Origin: Primula veris
Lineage: Eukaryota > Streptophyta > Magnoliopsida > Ericales > Primulaceae
DNA length: 64,000 bases
Assembly: GCA_963682055.1 (NCBI GenBank)
Contig: OY821747.1
Span: forward strand, 32,982,126-33,046,125
Direction: 5' to 3'
Part shown: positions 21,007-33,212 of the stretch, one piece after another
Numbering within the stretch: the first letter of the stretch is position 1
Layout of the letters: the number at the start of each line of letters is the position of its first letter
Made by a program: the position numbers and the translations under genes
The notes under the pieces: generated by a model
Told to the model about the DNA's origin: nothing
The model's database searches: none
What the model saw: the letters and a program-made list of their open reading frames with translations, nothing else

Positions 21007-21445
21007 GTAAGTTTGATTTTTGTAAATAGTTTTGAGCTGGGACGTTTTCCTATTTATTTTGCATTTTTTGTCGCTTTTCGGCAGGGAATTGTTTTTTTTA
21101 CCAATTTTTGTACAAAGTTCCCTTTTGCATTTTCTTTGCTTTCCTTTTCTTTCATTTCCCTTTAAGGCTGTAATATTCAAACACTATAACCCATTTCCTT
21201 GGGGAATAGTTTTCTTTTTCGCCCCTATGGAAGAAAACAAATCCTTGGATAGTAAAATTATACATACTTTAGCTGCTTTTGAGTTGAGTTTTTTTCCAAT
21301 TTGTTTTCCTTTTCTTGTCGTTTTCGGTTCGGCAAATGATTGCTACCATTTCACGCATAAATTTTTCTTGCATTTTCCTATGTCAGGAAAACATTCTTTT
21401 AAATAAACAAATTATTTTCCTGCATATTTTCTGACTTCCAAACAG

Positions 21446-21751
21446 GGTCTAAATCTGCAGATGGTGAGTCGAATGAGGACAAGTCTCCCCATGACAACTC
21501 GTTAGATGCATATGAGAATATATCATCGGATGGTTCTTTGGCTGAGGAAAGCCAAGATGTGGATGAAGAAGATGTTGACCGTAATGAGCAAAAGTCGGCT
21601 GAGGAAAGCCAAGATGTGGATGAAGAAGATGTTGATTGTAATGAGCAAAAATCACGATCTTTGATTGATATCAATTTACCTTCATCAACTCAAGAATTGG
21701 AAACAAATGGAACCTCTGTGAAAAAGCCGGTGAACAATCATGGACACTCAG
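21446..21751 (+). CDS. ELM2 gene, acidic exon with a tandem protein repeat
   Basis: The acceptor CCAAACAG and donor TCAG/GTAATT bound 306 bp. It encodes an acidic segment with two copies of a 19-residue unit (AEESQDVDEEDVD + xNEQKS), then SLIDINLPSS. A second copy of this exon is at 39849-40154. Confidence 0.82.
21541..21654 (+). repeat. 57-bp tandem duplication inside the acidic exon
   Basis: Units 21541-21597 and 21598-21654 differ by a few bases and encode the 19-residue acidic repeat. The duplication is in frame. The same two units are in the second copy at 39946-40059. Confidence 0.9.
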
Positions 21752-22470
21752 GTAATTGCTTGCGTTATGTTTGTCATGTGTCAAGAACCTTTGGGCTTGT
21801 TTTGGTGCAGAATTTTAAACTTGCGGAAAATTAAGGTTCTTCCCAAATAAACTTCTTGCTTTTTCAGGCAAAAAATAGAAAAACTCAGGTCTTAATCAGG
21901 TCAACCAAATGGGATCCAACTTTAAGAAAAAGTGCAAATCAGTGTTGGGCCAGTTCGCTAAGAAGTTACAAGTCAACTGTAGGTGTTCTTTGGAAGTTTG
22001 GAAATTAAACCTTAACCGTAACAAAAAGTGTTTTTTCTCGCTAAAACTTTCTAACTCCAACATTCACATTAAGTTAGTTTAGTCACGGCACTTTGAAATG
22101 GAACAAAAAACATATGAAGTTCTTTTCTTGTAAGTCTCAAAAATATCAAGTTAGAATATGAAAAGGATTCACTAGATAAGATCATCCAATAATTTTAAAT
22201 TAGTAAGTAATCATTCCAACATTCTACACTTTTAAGTTCTAATACGACACATATTGCACAAAATCATTTTTCATTGTTTAGCCCTGATCTTTTTGGTCTG
22301 TATTTTTTTCTGTTTATAATTAATTCCTATATTTGTTCGAAAATAAGAGAAATATCTTATAATCCTACGACATATGATATAATTATTTTTTTCTTATGGA
22401 CAAACTAAACGAATCTTCCAAGTCCTATCTTCTACAAATCTTTATCTCTACATACATTTGCTTTTAACAG

Positions 22471-22643
22471 ATACAGGCAGTAAAGTTGATATTTCACTAG
22501 CAAAAGAGCAATGTGTGGATACCCTGAATGGTCGTCGACAGAGTACGAGGAACAGACCATTAATCACAAAAGTGCTGGAGGCTATTGCATATGGGTTCCT
22601 TACCCCAAATAAAAAGCGAAAAAAATGTCGGAATACGCGATAA
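22471..22643 (+). CDS. ELM2 gene, last exon (RRQSTRNRPLITK)
   Basis: It starts after TTTTAACAG and ends at TAA. It encodes GRRQSTRNRPLITKVLEAIA and a basic tail (NKKRKKCRNTR) that could act as a nuclear localisation signal. A nearly identical exon lies at 40876-41048. Confidence 0.82.
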
Positions 22644-24282
22644 ATATATGTCGTCAAGGGCCAAGCTAGCCAAGTCTTCAGATAGCAGCAGTGAAGATAA
22701 CAATACTGTTTCGAAGTGATGAGATTTGGCTACATTTATATCGGTGAGAAAGTAGAAACGCTAGACTTGGTATCCAGCGTTTAGTGGTAATAAAGGGATA
22801 TAGTTTTTTTGTGCGTTTAGACGAGCAAATTTGTGCAAATATTGGATTGTGACTTATATTTTGCATAAAATTTGTAGATTGTGATAGAGAGGTCATTGTT
22901 AAGTTTTGTTGTTGTTACTATGTTAGCTTTTTGCTCTGTTGAGGTGCTTGAACTTGAAGGACTTGGTTTTTTTGTTTTCATGGATAATGATGAACTCTTT
23001 TTCTTATGTTGTATAATCTTTTGTTTAATTTTATGCTTTGTTGCATTGCACATATAAACTTAGATTAGTTATAGCAAAACAGAAGTTTCGATGAGCTCGG
23101 AAACAACACAACAATTCATAATAGCAAATCATATACGAATCTACGATCCCCTCACTGAAGTGACACTAAAAAAAACCATATATATACTTGGGCAGGATTT
23201 TAATATGTTGCTATTACTTGCACAGATTGTTTAAACACGTTTCTTGAAGCTATCACCGAAAACTATCGATCTGTACCTTTACATATACTTGTGGTGCATG
23301 TATCATTACTCTGGATCATCTACGCAAATAAGTAGTAAACTACTAATACCGTTGCTTAGGATCATCAGCGGTGTTTTTGGCTTTTTTTCTGCATAATTGA
23401 GATTTTTCACTTTTGCTTACATACCAAATTTAATACTATGATGAAGAGCAAGATTAACGGACGGGGTTCTCCCTGTCGGAGACTCGCATATGGCCGGTGA
23501 CCAAGTTTAACGAACATGGGAACCGATAAACACCCTCCCTTCTCCTCTCTTCCAAATCCGGTCCTCTGTTTAATTCGTGGCTCCTCCTTTTCTTAATTAA
23601 AAAATCAATAAGAAAAACAAAAAACAAATTCTTAAACAATCAATATGGAATTTTTCCTTATCCCTTTTTAAAACTATTTCATGCCTTCCCTTTCCCTTAA
23701 ATATGCTCTAACTAGTAACACTTGTTCTTGTTAGTCGGACCTCTTAGGAGCAGGACAGGCAAACAAATGTACAACTAGGAGTCGGAATTATGAAGCACGT
23801 AGACCGGCTGATCAATAGTCACTGTTAAATTAATTTGCGGTGTTTGATGTAGTAACTTATGTAGTGGTCTTACATTGTTGGTCTTATTTTGTAGTTAGCT
23901 GAATCAGTGTTCATTTGCGATGTTATGTGATGTACAATTGGGTTCTACCCTAGTTTATATATTTCTTTCTATACTAGAAATTAGAATTCTTAATGAATTA
24001 AAAAACTTCTCTTTTCTTATTTTCTTTGTATATAATGAGATGAATTAAAAAAGCTTCATTTTGCTTATTTTCTTTGTATCAGATACTCTTTAGGTGGTTT
24101 TAAGATTTTGAAAGTTTGAATTGTGTAGGGGTAGGACATCACTTTTTTTTTGTTCTTTAAAAATCTTTATTTTTCTGAAGGCTTTTGGGGTTGGGTTGTT
24201 TTTAGATGTTTGGTGACAATTTGTCCATAACTAACTTTTATATGCCACTTAAAACTCTCACATACCCAACCACATATATCGC
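22644..24282. other. 3' flank of the ELM2 gene, no gene recognised
   Basis: The first 330 bp or so (to about 22974) are duplicated downstream at 41049-41380. The rest is AT-rich, with short ORFs that look accidental and no recognisable repeat unit. Confidence 0.5.
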
Positions 24283-24347
24283 CAAATCCTTGGATAGTAA
24301 AATTATACATACTTTAGCTGCTTTTGAGTTGAGTTTTTTTCCAATTT
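24283..24347 (+). repeat. 65-bp copy of ELM2 intron sequence at the edge of segment A
   Basis: It is identical by eye to 21238-21302, inside the intron between the ELM2 exons at 20501-21006 and 21446-21751, and it abuts segment A. The last five bases (AATTT) are also present at the matching edge of segment C (58456-58460). This looks like filler DNA from a repair event. Confidence 0.85.
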
Positions 24348-24363
24348 AAACAATACTGAGGTT

Positions 24364-24465
24364 TCAGAACTTGCCGGTGCTGCGAGAGTAGTACTTATGG
24401 GTCATACCATTGTGTATAGCAGGATTGGCCTCTATATCAACATAGTCACCCATACGGATTGGTAC
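24364..24465 (-). pseudogene. Ribosomal protein L21 (eL21) fragment, copy A
   Basis: Read on the minus strand, about 33 codons ending in TGA give [20 protein letters not shown], which resembles the eL21 core (VGDYVD...N.AIHKGMPHKFY). Only this piece is present. It may be a captured exon and is unlikely to make a ribosomal protein. Copy C keeps residues closer to the family ([10 protein letters not shown]). Confidence 0.65.
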
Positions 24466-24982
24466 CTTTCTTTTAGAACCTATTTGGCGATGATTACGAA
24501 TAGCAGATAGTATTTCAACAAAAGAATAAAGAGAAAACGATCAAATTACTCATCATCCAATTGCCCACTTCTCGAATACCGATCAATCGATGAACTAGAC
24601 AGCTATAATTTTATTTGTGTTTTTATTTTTTTTGGAAGAAGGGTAACAAATACACAAAATTGGCCAAATATCGATCGCTCTTGATACCAATGATGAATAT
24701 AGTAGTATTCAACATAAGAATAGAGAGAGAAACAGTGATTAATCACGAAGAGGAAGAGAAAATTACAATTACAATTTGATGAAATAAAATTAGTTTGAAG
24801 TCTTTCTAGAAAAAATACCCAAAACATAATACGCGAGTTCTATTTTAGTGTAGAGTTGTATTACTTTGCACCAATATAACATTTTGGTTTTCACAATAAG
24901 ATTCAGTACAGTCTCTAATAATTATAAATGGCAATCCTGAAGATTCAAAGCGAACAATAGTAACAAAAAATATCAAACATGA

Positions 24983-27900
24983 CTACATCGCATAATCACG
25001 GAGACGAACCGATGGACGTCGATCCCAAGAGGAACGTGTCTGTACTCGAACTCCTTGTCCTGCCGACATATTCTCTTTCTCTTTCTCTTCCTCTTCCCCT
25101 GTCTCTCTGAAAATGGAGGGTCATGCTATTGGTATGAAGACTACTCAAACTCATTAAGACTTATTTCTACTTTGCCTGAATTTGTTTACTTTTATATCTT
25201 TAGTTTGCCTAAAAATAGTGGAGTACCATTTTGAGTACCAAAATATAAGAAGTGAAGAAAAAAAAAACATCGTGTGTACATATAAGCAAATGAAAGTTTA
25301 CAGACATAGAACACTATAAAGTCAATCGATGGATAATATAGTGTTACCAACGTACCTTGCATCAGAATAACGATTATCCCACTTCCATTTTTTAGGTCTA
25401 GCGGTTGAACCTTCAATATGAAAAAATATATCAGTATATCAAGAACAATTAACAAAACCCGTTTCGTATTTTCATATAGTTCTGAATTGATTGTAATTGC
25501 AAAAGTGTGTAATATCAGCATTTTATATTCAGATAATTCAAGACAAACATGGCAATCACCAGTTTCGTATTCATAAATAATAACATGTTATATATTCATT
25601 TGAAATGTAAAATAATAATAAAAAAAGTAAATTACATTGCATGTCTTCTTTAGGCTTGCTCCTGAAAGCTACAACTTCATAGTCACAAAGCGGACCTGTC
25701 ACAAGAGCTTGATAGGTCTTCTTTCTATCTTTGATAGGATTATATGCAACAAATGTCAAATAATATTGAAGCCCGCATGCACATTGTATCATTGACTTCT
25801 CAACTTTTACAAGGTCTAGCTTTTTCTTACCCTGGAAACACAAAATGAAACGGACTTGTGAGAACGCTTTCATCGAAGACTGACAAAAATTAAAAAACAA
25901 ATCAACATCATAATATATATATATATATTTATGTTTTTTCATTAAAGGGACGGTATCCATATTTCTTTAAAGGTTGGGACCAAATCCAGAATTACAAGCA
26001 AATCATGACATCTTATAAGCAACGGCCAAAACGTCACCAAACCAAACAGGGGAGCTACATCCTCCCTACACAGCTGCTATTACAGCTTTTAAGCCAAAAG
26101 AACTACTTAAAGCCATCCTAGAAAAAAGCTTTACACGTTGCTTATAACGCAACTGATATTTTCACAAAATAAAACCAGAGCATGCAAGATTTTTTATAAG
26201 CATTACTCCCCATGTTTGATAAGTCCCTTACGCGTTTCAGCTCAGTGTTTTCCTCCCTTAAAGCCACAAACGCAATTTCTCCCCTTGCTCAAACACATAA
26301 CAACCATAGACAGTTGTCGCATAATCCTGTAGAGAGTCATACGCAATCTTCAAATTGTCCAGCTTATTTGCAACCTTTTCAAGGATTCCACTTAGATCAT
26401 TAAGCCTTACTTCAATGGAAAACACTTGAAACACACTTCCTCACAGAGAAAATATCCGCAAATAATTGCTAAAACAAACTATTGGGTAGGAAAAACAAAA
26501 TCCAAATTTAAATTCCAGAACCTGCGCACTTACCAAAAAATTACCACCACCTTAACTAAAACACCTCTTACCAAATAAAACCACAGTGTAGTGCCTAATC
26601 TCAAGGGGACCCCCCTCATATTGATTAAAACCACACAAAGGGACAGACCAATTTAAGAGCCTACGATCTCAAGGGGACACCCTCATTTTGATTAATAGTT
26701 CGTAAATTTAGAAAGGAATTTTGCTGTAAATACTGTAGCATAATTCTCAGAGAAACACCTCCATATTGAATGTGCAAACAGAAAATACTAAAAATATTAG
26801 TTGTTGAACCTCAAGATGACAGTCTCATATTGGTTTAAAAGCAAGAACTACCAGTAGTAAGGAACAAATAAACTCTTATTAGATTGACGGTATAGCCCAA
26901 ATAATTCCAAGCATTCACACCAGGATAGCTATGAGGCTATTCAAACTTATCACAAAAATCTCATTTTCTAGTTTTAGCTAGCCGTTTTAATCTTTCACAG
27001 AACCTCAGGCCCTCTCCTCTATCTTCATTTCTATCCTAAATAAATAATGTTATTGTCTCTCATATCCATCCAATAAAACAAATAAATAACTGCCCCAAGT
27101 CATTTGATTTTTCCAGTACATATTATCAAAACTACCATCCACATCAAATGTAAATATTACCCATGACTTACCCAGATCTTGATTCATCTCTAATTCCATA
27201 ATTTATATTTCTTAAGATCCAATAAAAGTAAAAACAAACATAGTTTATTAAGTTTTATATTCAAAGTGACGGTAGAAACTAGAAAGAGAAAGAAGGCAAA
27301 GCTTTATGTTGTAGTTGTGGGCAATTGAAAAGGAGAGTGACATACGTGGCAGTTGGGTATTACACTGTTTAATATTTTTGGCTAGCTCATTCTTGCTATG
27401 TATATATAACTACTCACTTTAGCATTTACTAACTTTAGCTAGGGTGAAGCGAGCTTGATGGGGGTAACTTTTTGACATAAACTCAACAAAAAATAACTAG
27501 CATAGGCATATAACTAGCCAGATGGTGATGCTCATTCACAGCCCAAATAATTCTAAGTGTAGTCTAGATTAGAACCTCGAAGAGAAAAAAGTATCTGCAT
27601 GCATGCATTTATATACAACATGCAAATTAACACATACAACGATGTCAATACAAAGCAGTTAAATTAGATTAATGTAAAAGTTTGATGAATTGGGTAAAAA
27701 CCTTGTATTTCTTGTTATAAACATTAATCCCATATTCAGCATATTCCTCAGCTACAGCCATCGTATCCTTGTAGCTCAGATCGAGCGGCCGAATTTTCCC
27801 AATTGCCCGACGATCGCAAGTAAAATCTTTGATATCAAACCCCTATAATTTAAACACGACTTGAGTGATCACATACATGTTTTCTTTCTAGTCCATGTTT

Positions 27901-29931
27901 TTTTATTGTATATGAACGTGATTTAATTTATCAATATAAACTCTTGTGTACTCACATCGCTTTCACGGAATTGAAGACGGTAAGCTTCGTCCTTAATCCT
28001 CCGCTACAAAGAAGCATGCAGAAGATCAATTAAATCACGAAATACAGTTTGTTTTGCTAATTTTTTTTTATATCAAATCAATTACAGACGAATCAATTTG
28101 TGCTTACGGGGCTTTTGAGATATTCTTCGTCAAAAATTCGATATTGTTCCTCCATGGTCTTCGTTGAAGGCAGAAAGTCCACTTCAGGAGACTGATGTAG
28201 CTGCTGGTCGTTTTTAATGTACATCATAAAAAGTTATCACATTGGTAATAAATATGATTGTTTTTCAGAAAATGTAAGTACTTTGCAGAAAGTTAAGCAA
28301 AATGTCATCCAAAACTCCCAATCCAAACAGTCCCCTTATTTGCTTAATTAAAAGTCGAATAATTTCCATGATAAGAAGAACCAGAAAAAACCCCAGTAAG
28401 AATTCATTATAAAGACTCGATGCTAACCCTAACCTTATTTTGCTTGAAAGCCGTCAACCAGACAAGATTTTAAGCTTTTTAAAGTCCAATAAACCCATCG
28501 TATAAAAACTCAATCGACAGCAAACTATCTGCAAAAACTAAACAGATACCCGAGAGGCTTTCAAGAAGAAAATGAAATGTTGCAAGGACAAAGCACAACC
28601 CAACCATTAAACCCGCGAATATCTGATGTCGTGAAACATGTCTCTTGTCGATCAAGGGATGTGAAGCAAGTGTGTTGTGAACCAAAGGACTCCCTTTGCT
28701 ACAAGGAAAGATACGAAGATATCCATGCATATATGCATAGATACAACACATGCTGTATTCTCTCATACAATTGAAGCAATTCGAATAAGGAACCAACTTC
28801 TTCATTATTAAGGCTAGAACAGTCATGAAAAGAGCAACCCTTATGTGGATTTCTCCGAGTCTTAACCAAGAAAGCACCTTTATATTATATATCAAATAAA
28901 ATCCATCACAAGAAGGATCAAACAGATGCGGGTTTGTTTTGAACTAGTTTTGGTCTTGTTTGCCGCTTTGTTTGGTTGCAGATTTGGTTAATTATACTTA
29001 TTAGTTCTTGCAGCATTTCGAGTTTTGGGTTTGAATATGAATACTGAACTGAAAACATAACAGTTTCAGGCATATTTGTCATTCCTAAATGAACACACAC
29101 ACACGTGCGCATTGCACAAGACATGAGGAGTGAAGGGACATTAATTCTCTCTCTAAAACTCCTCTTCCTCTCTGAGTAAAACTGTCTCATTGACCTCGAC
29201 TGCGACATATCTGTTTCTCTCTCTAATTTCTAAAAAAGTTGTCGTTACTCCCTACATTTTCTAAACATTTTACCAATCTATTTCTGTTTTCATTATGAAC
29301 GCACAAGTGAATGGATCTTAAAATAAATTGCTTCCGGGACCTCGGAATTCAATAGATCATATATATAGGATATAAAAAATTCCCAATCTAAACAGTGAGC
29401 ATAATAATTTGCTTAAAAAGTAACAGCCAACCCCAACTATTAATAATATTTACAAAAGTCCAGCAAATCATCCATCATAACAACAACAAAAAACATCATG
29501 AAATTAGTCGACTCTCAAGCCTAACGCTAGCCTTTATTTAAGTTACTAATATCGTTTAAATCAAACAGAAGAAAGGAACAACACCAGTAAGCAGTTAAAA
29601 AAAAAAGAAAAGGAAATACATAATTAACTAAGAATCAATTTTAAGGAGAAATAATCATAATTAAACTCTCAATCTTAGAGGTGGACTTTTTGTACCGATT
29701 TGTAATAACCGACCGATTTTCGAACCAAACCAAACAAAGTTCGGTTCGGTTTTTGGTATATGGTCAAAAAAGTCGGTATCTCTTTAACCCTAACCTTTGA
29801 ATATCATTAAATACAAATATAATAATAATTAAAACTACTCCAGTAGACTCTACAAAATTCTAATTAGAAGATAAATAAAATAAAATAAAATAATAAAAAG
29901 AAACGATAAACCATACCTGACCGGAATCCAT
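24983..29931 (-). CDS. Cystatin/monellin-like protein, paralogue A (seven exons, 224 aa)
   Basis: Exons in coding order: 29931-29917, 28203-28108, 28003-27956, 27842-27702, 25831-25636, 25410-25356, 25106-24983. They sum to 675 nt (224 codons plus stop), with GT-AG borders and matching phases. The protein starts MDSGQQLHQSPEVDF. The core follows the plant cystatin-related pattern: ESDGFDIKDF, AEEYAEYGINVYNKKYK, LDLVKVEKS, CGLQYYLTFVAYNP, KKTYQALV. It lacks the QxVxG loop of true cystatins, so papain inhibition should not be assumed. The C-terminus adds a Trp/Lys patch (PKKWKWDNRYSD) and a Glu/Lys-rich run, unusual for the fold. No signal peptide is seen, so a nucleo-cytosolic place is likely. 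Introns 1 (1.7 kb) and 4 (1.9 kb) are long. Residues unique to A: LSYKDTMAVAEE. Confidence 0.82.
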
Positions 29932-29975
29932 ACCCCAACTGCAAATATCCTTCTCTCTCTCTCTCAAAATCGTTC

Positions 29976-30660
29976 TGGTACTTTATTTTTTTATTAGGAT
30001 GAGAAAAAAATAGTACAATATTAATAAAAATAGCGCCAAATACTATAGATGTTTTTAAATAGCCTCAAATACTATGGATATTTTCCATGTAATCCCATAT
30101 ACTGTGAATGTTTTTCCATTAAACCCCTTATATTGTGAATGTTTAAATAACTTCAAATACTATGGATGGTTTTTCAATTAATCCATATATTATGGATGTT
30201 TTTAAATAACCCTAAATACTATGAATGTTTTTTCAATAAACGCCATATACTACGGATGTTTTTTCCAATTAACAACATATACTATGAATGATTTTTCAAT
30301 TAACGCCATATACTATGGATGTAAATAACCCTAAATACTATGAATGTTTTTCCAATGAACGCCATATACTATGGATGTTTTTCCAATTAACAACATATAC
30401 TATGAATGAATTTCCAATTAACGCCATATACTATGGATGTTTTTCCAATAAACCACTTATACTCCAACTACTATGGATGTTTTTCCAATTAACCCATATA
30501 CTATGGATGTTTTTAAATAACCCTAAATACTATGAATGTTTTTCCAATGAACGCCATATGCTATGGATGTTTTTTCAATTAACAACATATACTATGAATG
30601 AATTTAAGCAGCTGTTTTTTAAGCAGCTTTTAAGCTGTTTAAAACACAGCGTAATAGCTG
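29976..30660 (+). repeat. Minisatellite, about 31-bp unit of ACTATGGATGTTTTTCCAAT type
   Basis: Between about 30040 and 30600 a unit reading CATATACTATGGATGTTTTT followed by CCAATTAAC or AAATAACCC repeats some 18 times with variation. The same family occurs in reverse at 43218-43760 and in this orientation at 49540-50500. It follows directly on segment A. Confidence 0.85.
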
Positions 30661-30790
30661 TGTAAGCTGTTTTTTAAATTCATGAATAGACCAGTCAAAT
30701 TTATTAGGTATTTCTTGTTGAGGCAGTATTATAAATTTATAATAGACCAGTCAGTATAAATCTTGATGCTAATCGGAGAAAAGCAAGGAG

Positions 30791-30897
30791 CTTTTGTTTA
30801 ATTTTACAGTGTTTGTACCTAAGATAGGTTTTGGCTTGGGAATGAGATAACAGATCTTTATTGACTATTTCTGTAGGAGTTGTTTATTTTGCATTTG
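30791..30897 (+). repeat. Left inverted repeat of the Pack-type unit
   Basis: It pairs with 33637-33743, with one mismatch seen in about 105 bases. It includes CAGTGTTTGTACCTAAGATA. Similarity stops sharply at both edges. Confidence 0.88.
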
Positions 30898-31086
30898 TCT
30901 TCCCTCTATTTTTGTGGCAAATTTAATGCCATTTGTTTTCCTTGGCCAGCTTCATTTCTCAGAAGAATTCTTCATTACAACAAAAAAGTTCATATTATCA
31001 AGATTTATATCAGCAGAGGCTAAAACATACAGCTATTTGATCAAAGCCTAATAATCAGCTTATTCCATACTATATTAAAACCAAAA

Positions 31087-31862
31087 ATGGTCTCTGATGG
31101 AAAAGGTTAGCTTATCCTTTTCTCAATCTTTACATCTTTGTTTATTTATCTGTGTGCTTGGTTATATAAACTTATTAGTAACTAGGATTTCAGGATTATG
31201 GCAGCAATTGTCCTTCAAGTCGGTTTTAGATAGAAAACACGGTAATAGATCAAGCATTGCAATTTTCAAGATCGGCTTATTAGTTTTACCAACAAGTTGC
31301 CGCCACACATGTTGTTTTGCAGCTTGAAAAATGAAAAGTGTTTTTCTTTTCTTACGAAAAAGACAGAAGTTTGAAGTCGAAGGAACCCATTTTCTTCAAT
31401 TTCATAACAAGCGATCTTGTTAACTTAAAGTTGCAACCAAACAATGCATGTGGTTCATTAGTTGTATTCTTGAGTATATTTTTGCCCATGATCAGTCATT
31501 CGTGATTTATAATGGTGCAGGCTTAATTCATTGTTCCCGCTTATCATCACATTGTTTAAAGCTTGTTTGGTTGCAACTTTTTATAACTTGGTTTATATTC
31601 TTTGTAATTTATAAATGAAAATTAAATGGTTGATCATCCTTATAAACAAGGTTTCCAGGTTTTCTTAACCTCAAGTGCTAGTTTCCCTAAATACTGGAAA
31701 ATACATTTCAAAAAAGTTATCGAAAAAATGAGCAAGTTTTTTTTTTTAATTTTAGTAGTTTAGTAATAGGCGTTCATTGCAGAACAATTGGAGATATGCT
31801 GGCAAAATCTGTCAATTGCAATTTTCTTGAGGTTGATGATTTCCACCCACAATCGAACAGAG
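31087..31862 (+). pseudogene. Gluconokinase gene fragment (first exon and one internal exon)
   Basis: 31783-31862 is bounded by TTGCAG and AGAG/GTAATT and encodes TIGDMLAKSVNCNFLEVDDF then HPQSNR, which matches plant gluconokinase just after its P-loop. A possible first exon at 31087-31105 (MVSDGK, donor GTTAGC) lies upstream. The P-loop coding part between them and everything after SNR are missing, so no enzyme can be made. Confidence 0.68.
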
Positions 31863-32239
31863 GTAATTTTGTAAATACTACCATAACGACGCTTTTGTTT
31901 TGCTGGACTAATTCTTCAGATAAAGTTGTTACATTTCGCACTAGCAGTTCTCGGGTTGCCTGGACATGTTAAACTATAAACTCTTTTAATTGATTAATTC
32001 AAGATAGTGAAGGCTATAAATTCAGGCTAAAAGCCACCCCTCTACTTTAGACATGCAAATTCCCTCAAAACAAACGGTTTCATTATGCGTTTAACTTGGA
32101 GCCAAATTATCCTATCAGAATTTGTAACCACCTACTTCTTGAGTACTTGATAATCCCTTTTTAACTTCTTTACATTTTTTCATTGTGTACTCTCGTTCAT
32201 TTTTCTTTAATCTTAATTTATAAAGTTGGTATCGCTCAA

Positions 32240-32498
32240 TGGTGACTATTATTCCACGGGACAAAGCATAAGCATTGCAACTAATTTCGCCACGACTTTC
32301 GTGCTATCGCAAACATTCTTGACCATGCTTTGTCACTTCAAGTTGGGGGCATTTCTATTCTATGCAGGCTGGATTGCAATAATGACTATATTTGTGGTGC
32401 TTTTTGTTCCTGAGACAAAAGGAGTTACTCGGGATTCTACGTACTTGGTTTGGGAGAAGCGTTGGTACTGGAATAGATTTGTCAAGACCTCAGCTTAA
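32240..32498 (+). pseudogene. Sugar transporter (STP/MFS) C-terminal fragment
   Basis: The frame encodes TGQSISIATNFATTFVLSQT, then FLTMLCHFKLGAFLFYAGW and VPETKGV, ending in a stop after WNRFVKTSA. This is the last pair of membrane helices and the PETKG motif of plant monosaccharide/H+ symporters. The first ten or more helices are absent. The start is arbitrary. Confidence 0.8.
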
Positions 32499-33180
32499 TA
32501 GATTTATAGTTTCACTGGCCCAGATAGATATATAAAGAAACTTATGCGATTGGCAAATAAATAATTTTGTTTCTTTTTTCTTATACTTGGCAGCTGTAGG
32601 CCTCAAAAGTTGGGTAATCATGTTGCCTTTTTATGAAGTGTATAACTTGAGATTTATTAATCCTTTTAATTTCACTCTTTTTGCAAGTTTTTAGTAGGTG
32701 AAGTAAGAAATATGAAACAGTTGAAATCATACATTTCCATGTATATCTGAGATGGTTATCAGAGCTGCAATATGATAACCTTGGTTTGTTTTTCAACACT
32801 TGGATAACTCAATATGATAACCTTGGTCTGTTTTTCAACACTTGGATAACTCAATATGAAAAGATTAACTAAATTGCCAATTTGGTGTCAATTGTCAAAT
32901 TTTTTGAATGAAACAATGATAAATTATATAAATTTAATAAAAGAAATTAACTCTATGCAACATAATTTTAGTTGAAAATCACATAATGTCATAAAAGAAA
33001 TTAACTCAATATGCAGACATTAACTAAATTTCATAAAAGATATTAGTTAAACATGATACATCACATAATTTTATTTGAGCTTCATCAAAATCAGTTTACA
33101 ACAAATTGAAAAAAGAGTACTCTACATAAAAAAAAAAAAAACTAATTATAGACTTGCTACGTTTAAAACTTCTTTTTCAG
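32499..33180. other. Non-coding interior of the Pack-type unit
   Basis: AT-rich text with a 50-bp direct repeat (ATATGATAACCTTGG..., about 32770-32825) and no recognisable gene. Confidence 0.4.
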
Positions 33181-33212
33181 TTAGGATTTGTTTTCCCGAT
33201 TGCCTTTAGGGA

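Larger units (their letters stand above)
12431..22643 (+). pseudogene. ELM2/SANT-domain-like host gene, split in its first coding exon by a Gypsy element
   Basis: Visible coding pieces: 12431/12470-12634 and 18697-about 19070 (one exon split by the insertion), about 20249-20358, 20501-21006, 21446-21751 and 22471-22643. The first holds an ELM2-type start (PRVGDQYQAKIPPLV) that continues after the insertion as PVPITWAQL, then a SANT/Myb-like part (FGKNLNNVRKFVKSKQMGEI). The next pieces carry the plant-family motifs ELLSRLFSR, ISLEKYVFTLRRIVG and NDLFWEAIWPRLLENGW, and the last exon has RRQSTRNRPLITKVLEAIA. Family members are thought to act as nuclear chromatin-associated factors. Phases agree from 20358 to the stop; the junction between the split exon and 20249 does not resolve cleanly. 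The 6 kb insertion in an exon should abolish normal protein. Confidence 0.82.
24343..29975 (-). repeat. Segmental duplication, copy A
   Basis: It matches 58456-64000 from its left end and 43948-49309 from about 24728 onward, with scattered substitutions and small indels. Similarity to copy B ends in the (CT)n run near 29975. It carries a ribosomal L21 fragment and a complete cystatin-like gene. Confidence 0.92.

Noticed and set aside
25192..25521. 109-residue minus-strand ORF overlapping an exon of paralogue A
   Set aside because: It reads the exon 25356-25410 in the wrong frame and runs through introns. The spliced frame gives a consistent gene in all three copies.
28479..28895. 138-residue ORF on the minus strand, repeated at 47695-48111 and 62618-63034
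   Set aside because: It lies wholly inside intron 1 of the cystatin-like genes and is no better conserved than the rest of that intron. The product is hydrophobic with no recognised domain. Retention is explained by the recent segmental duplication.
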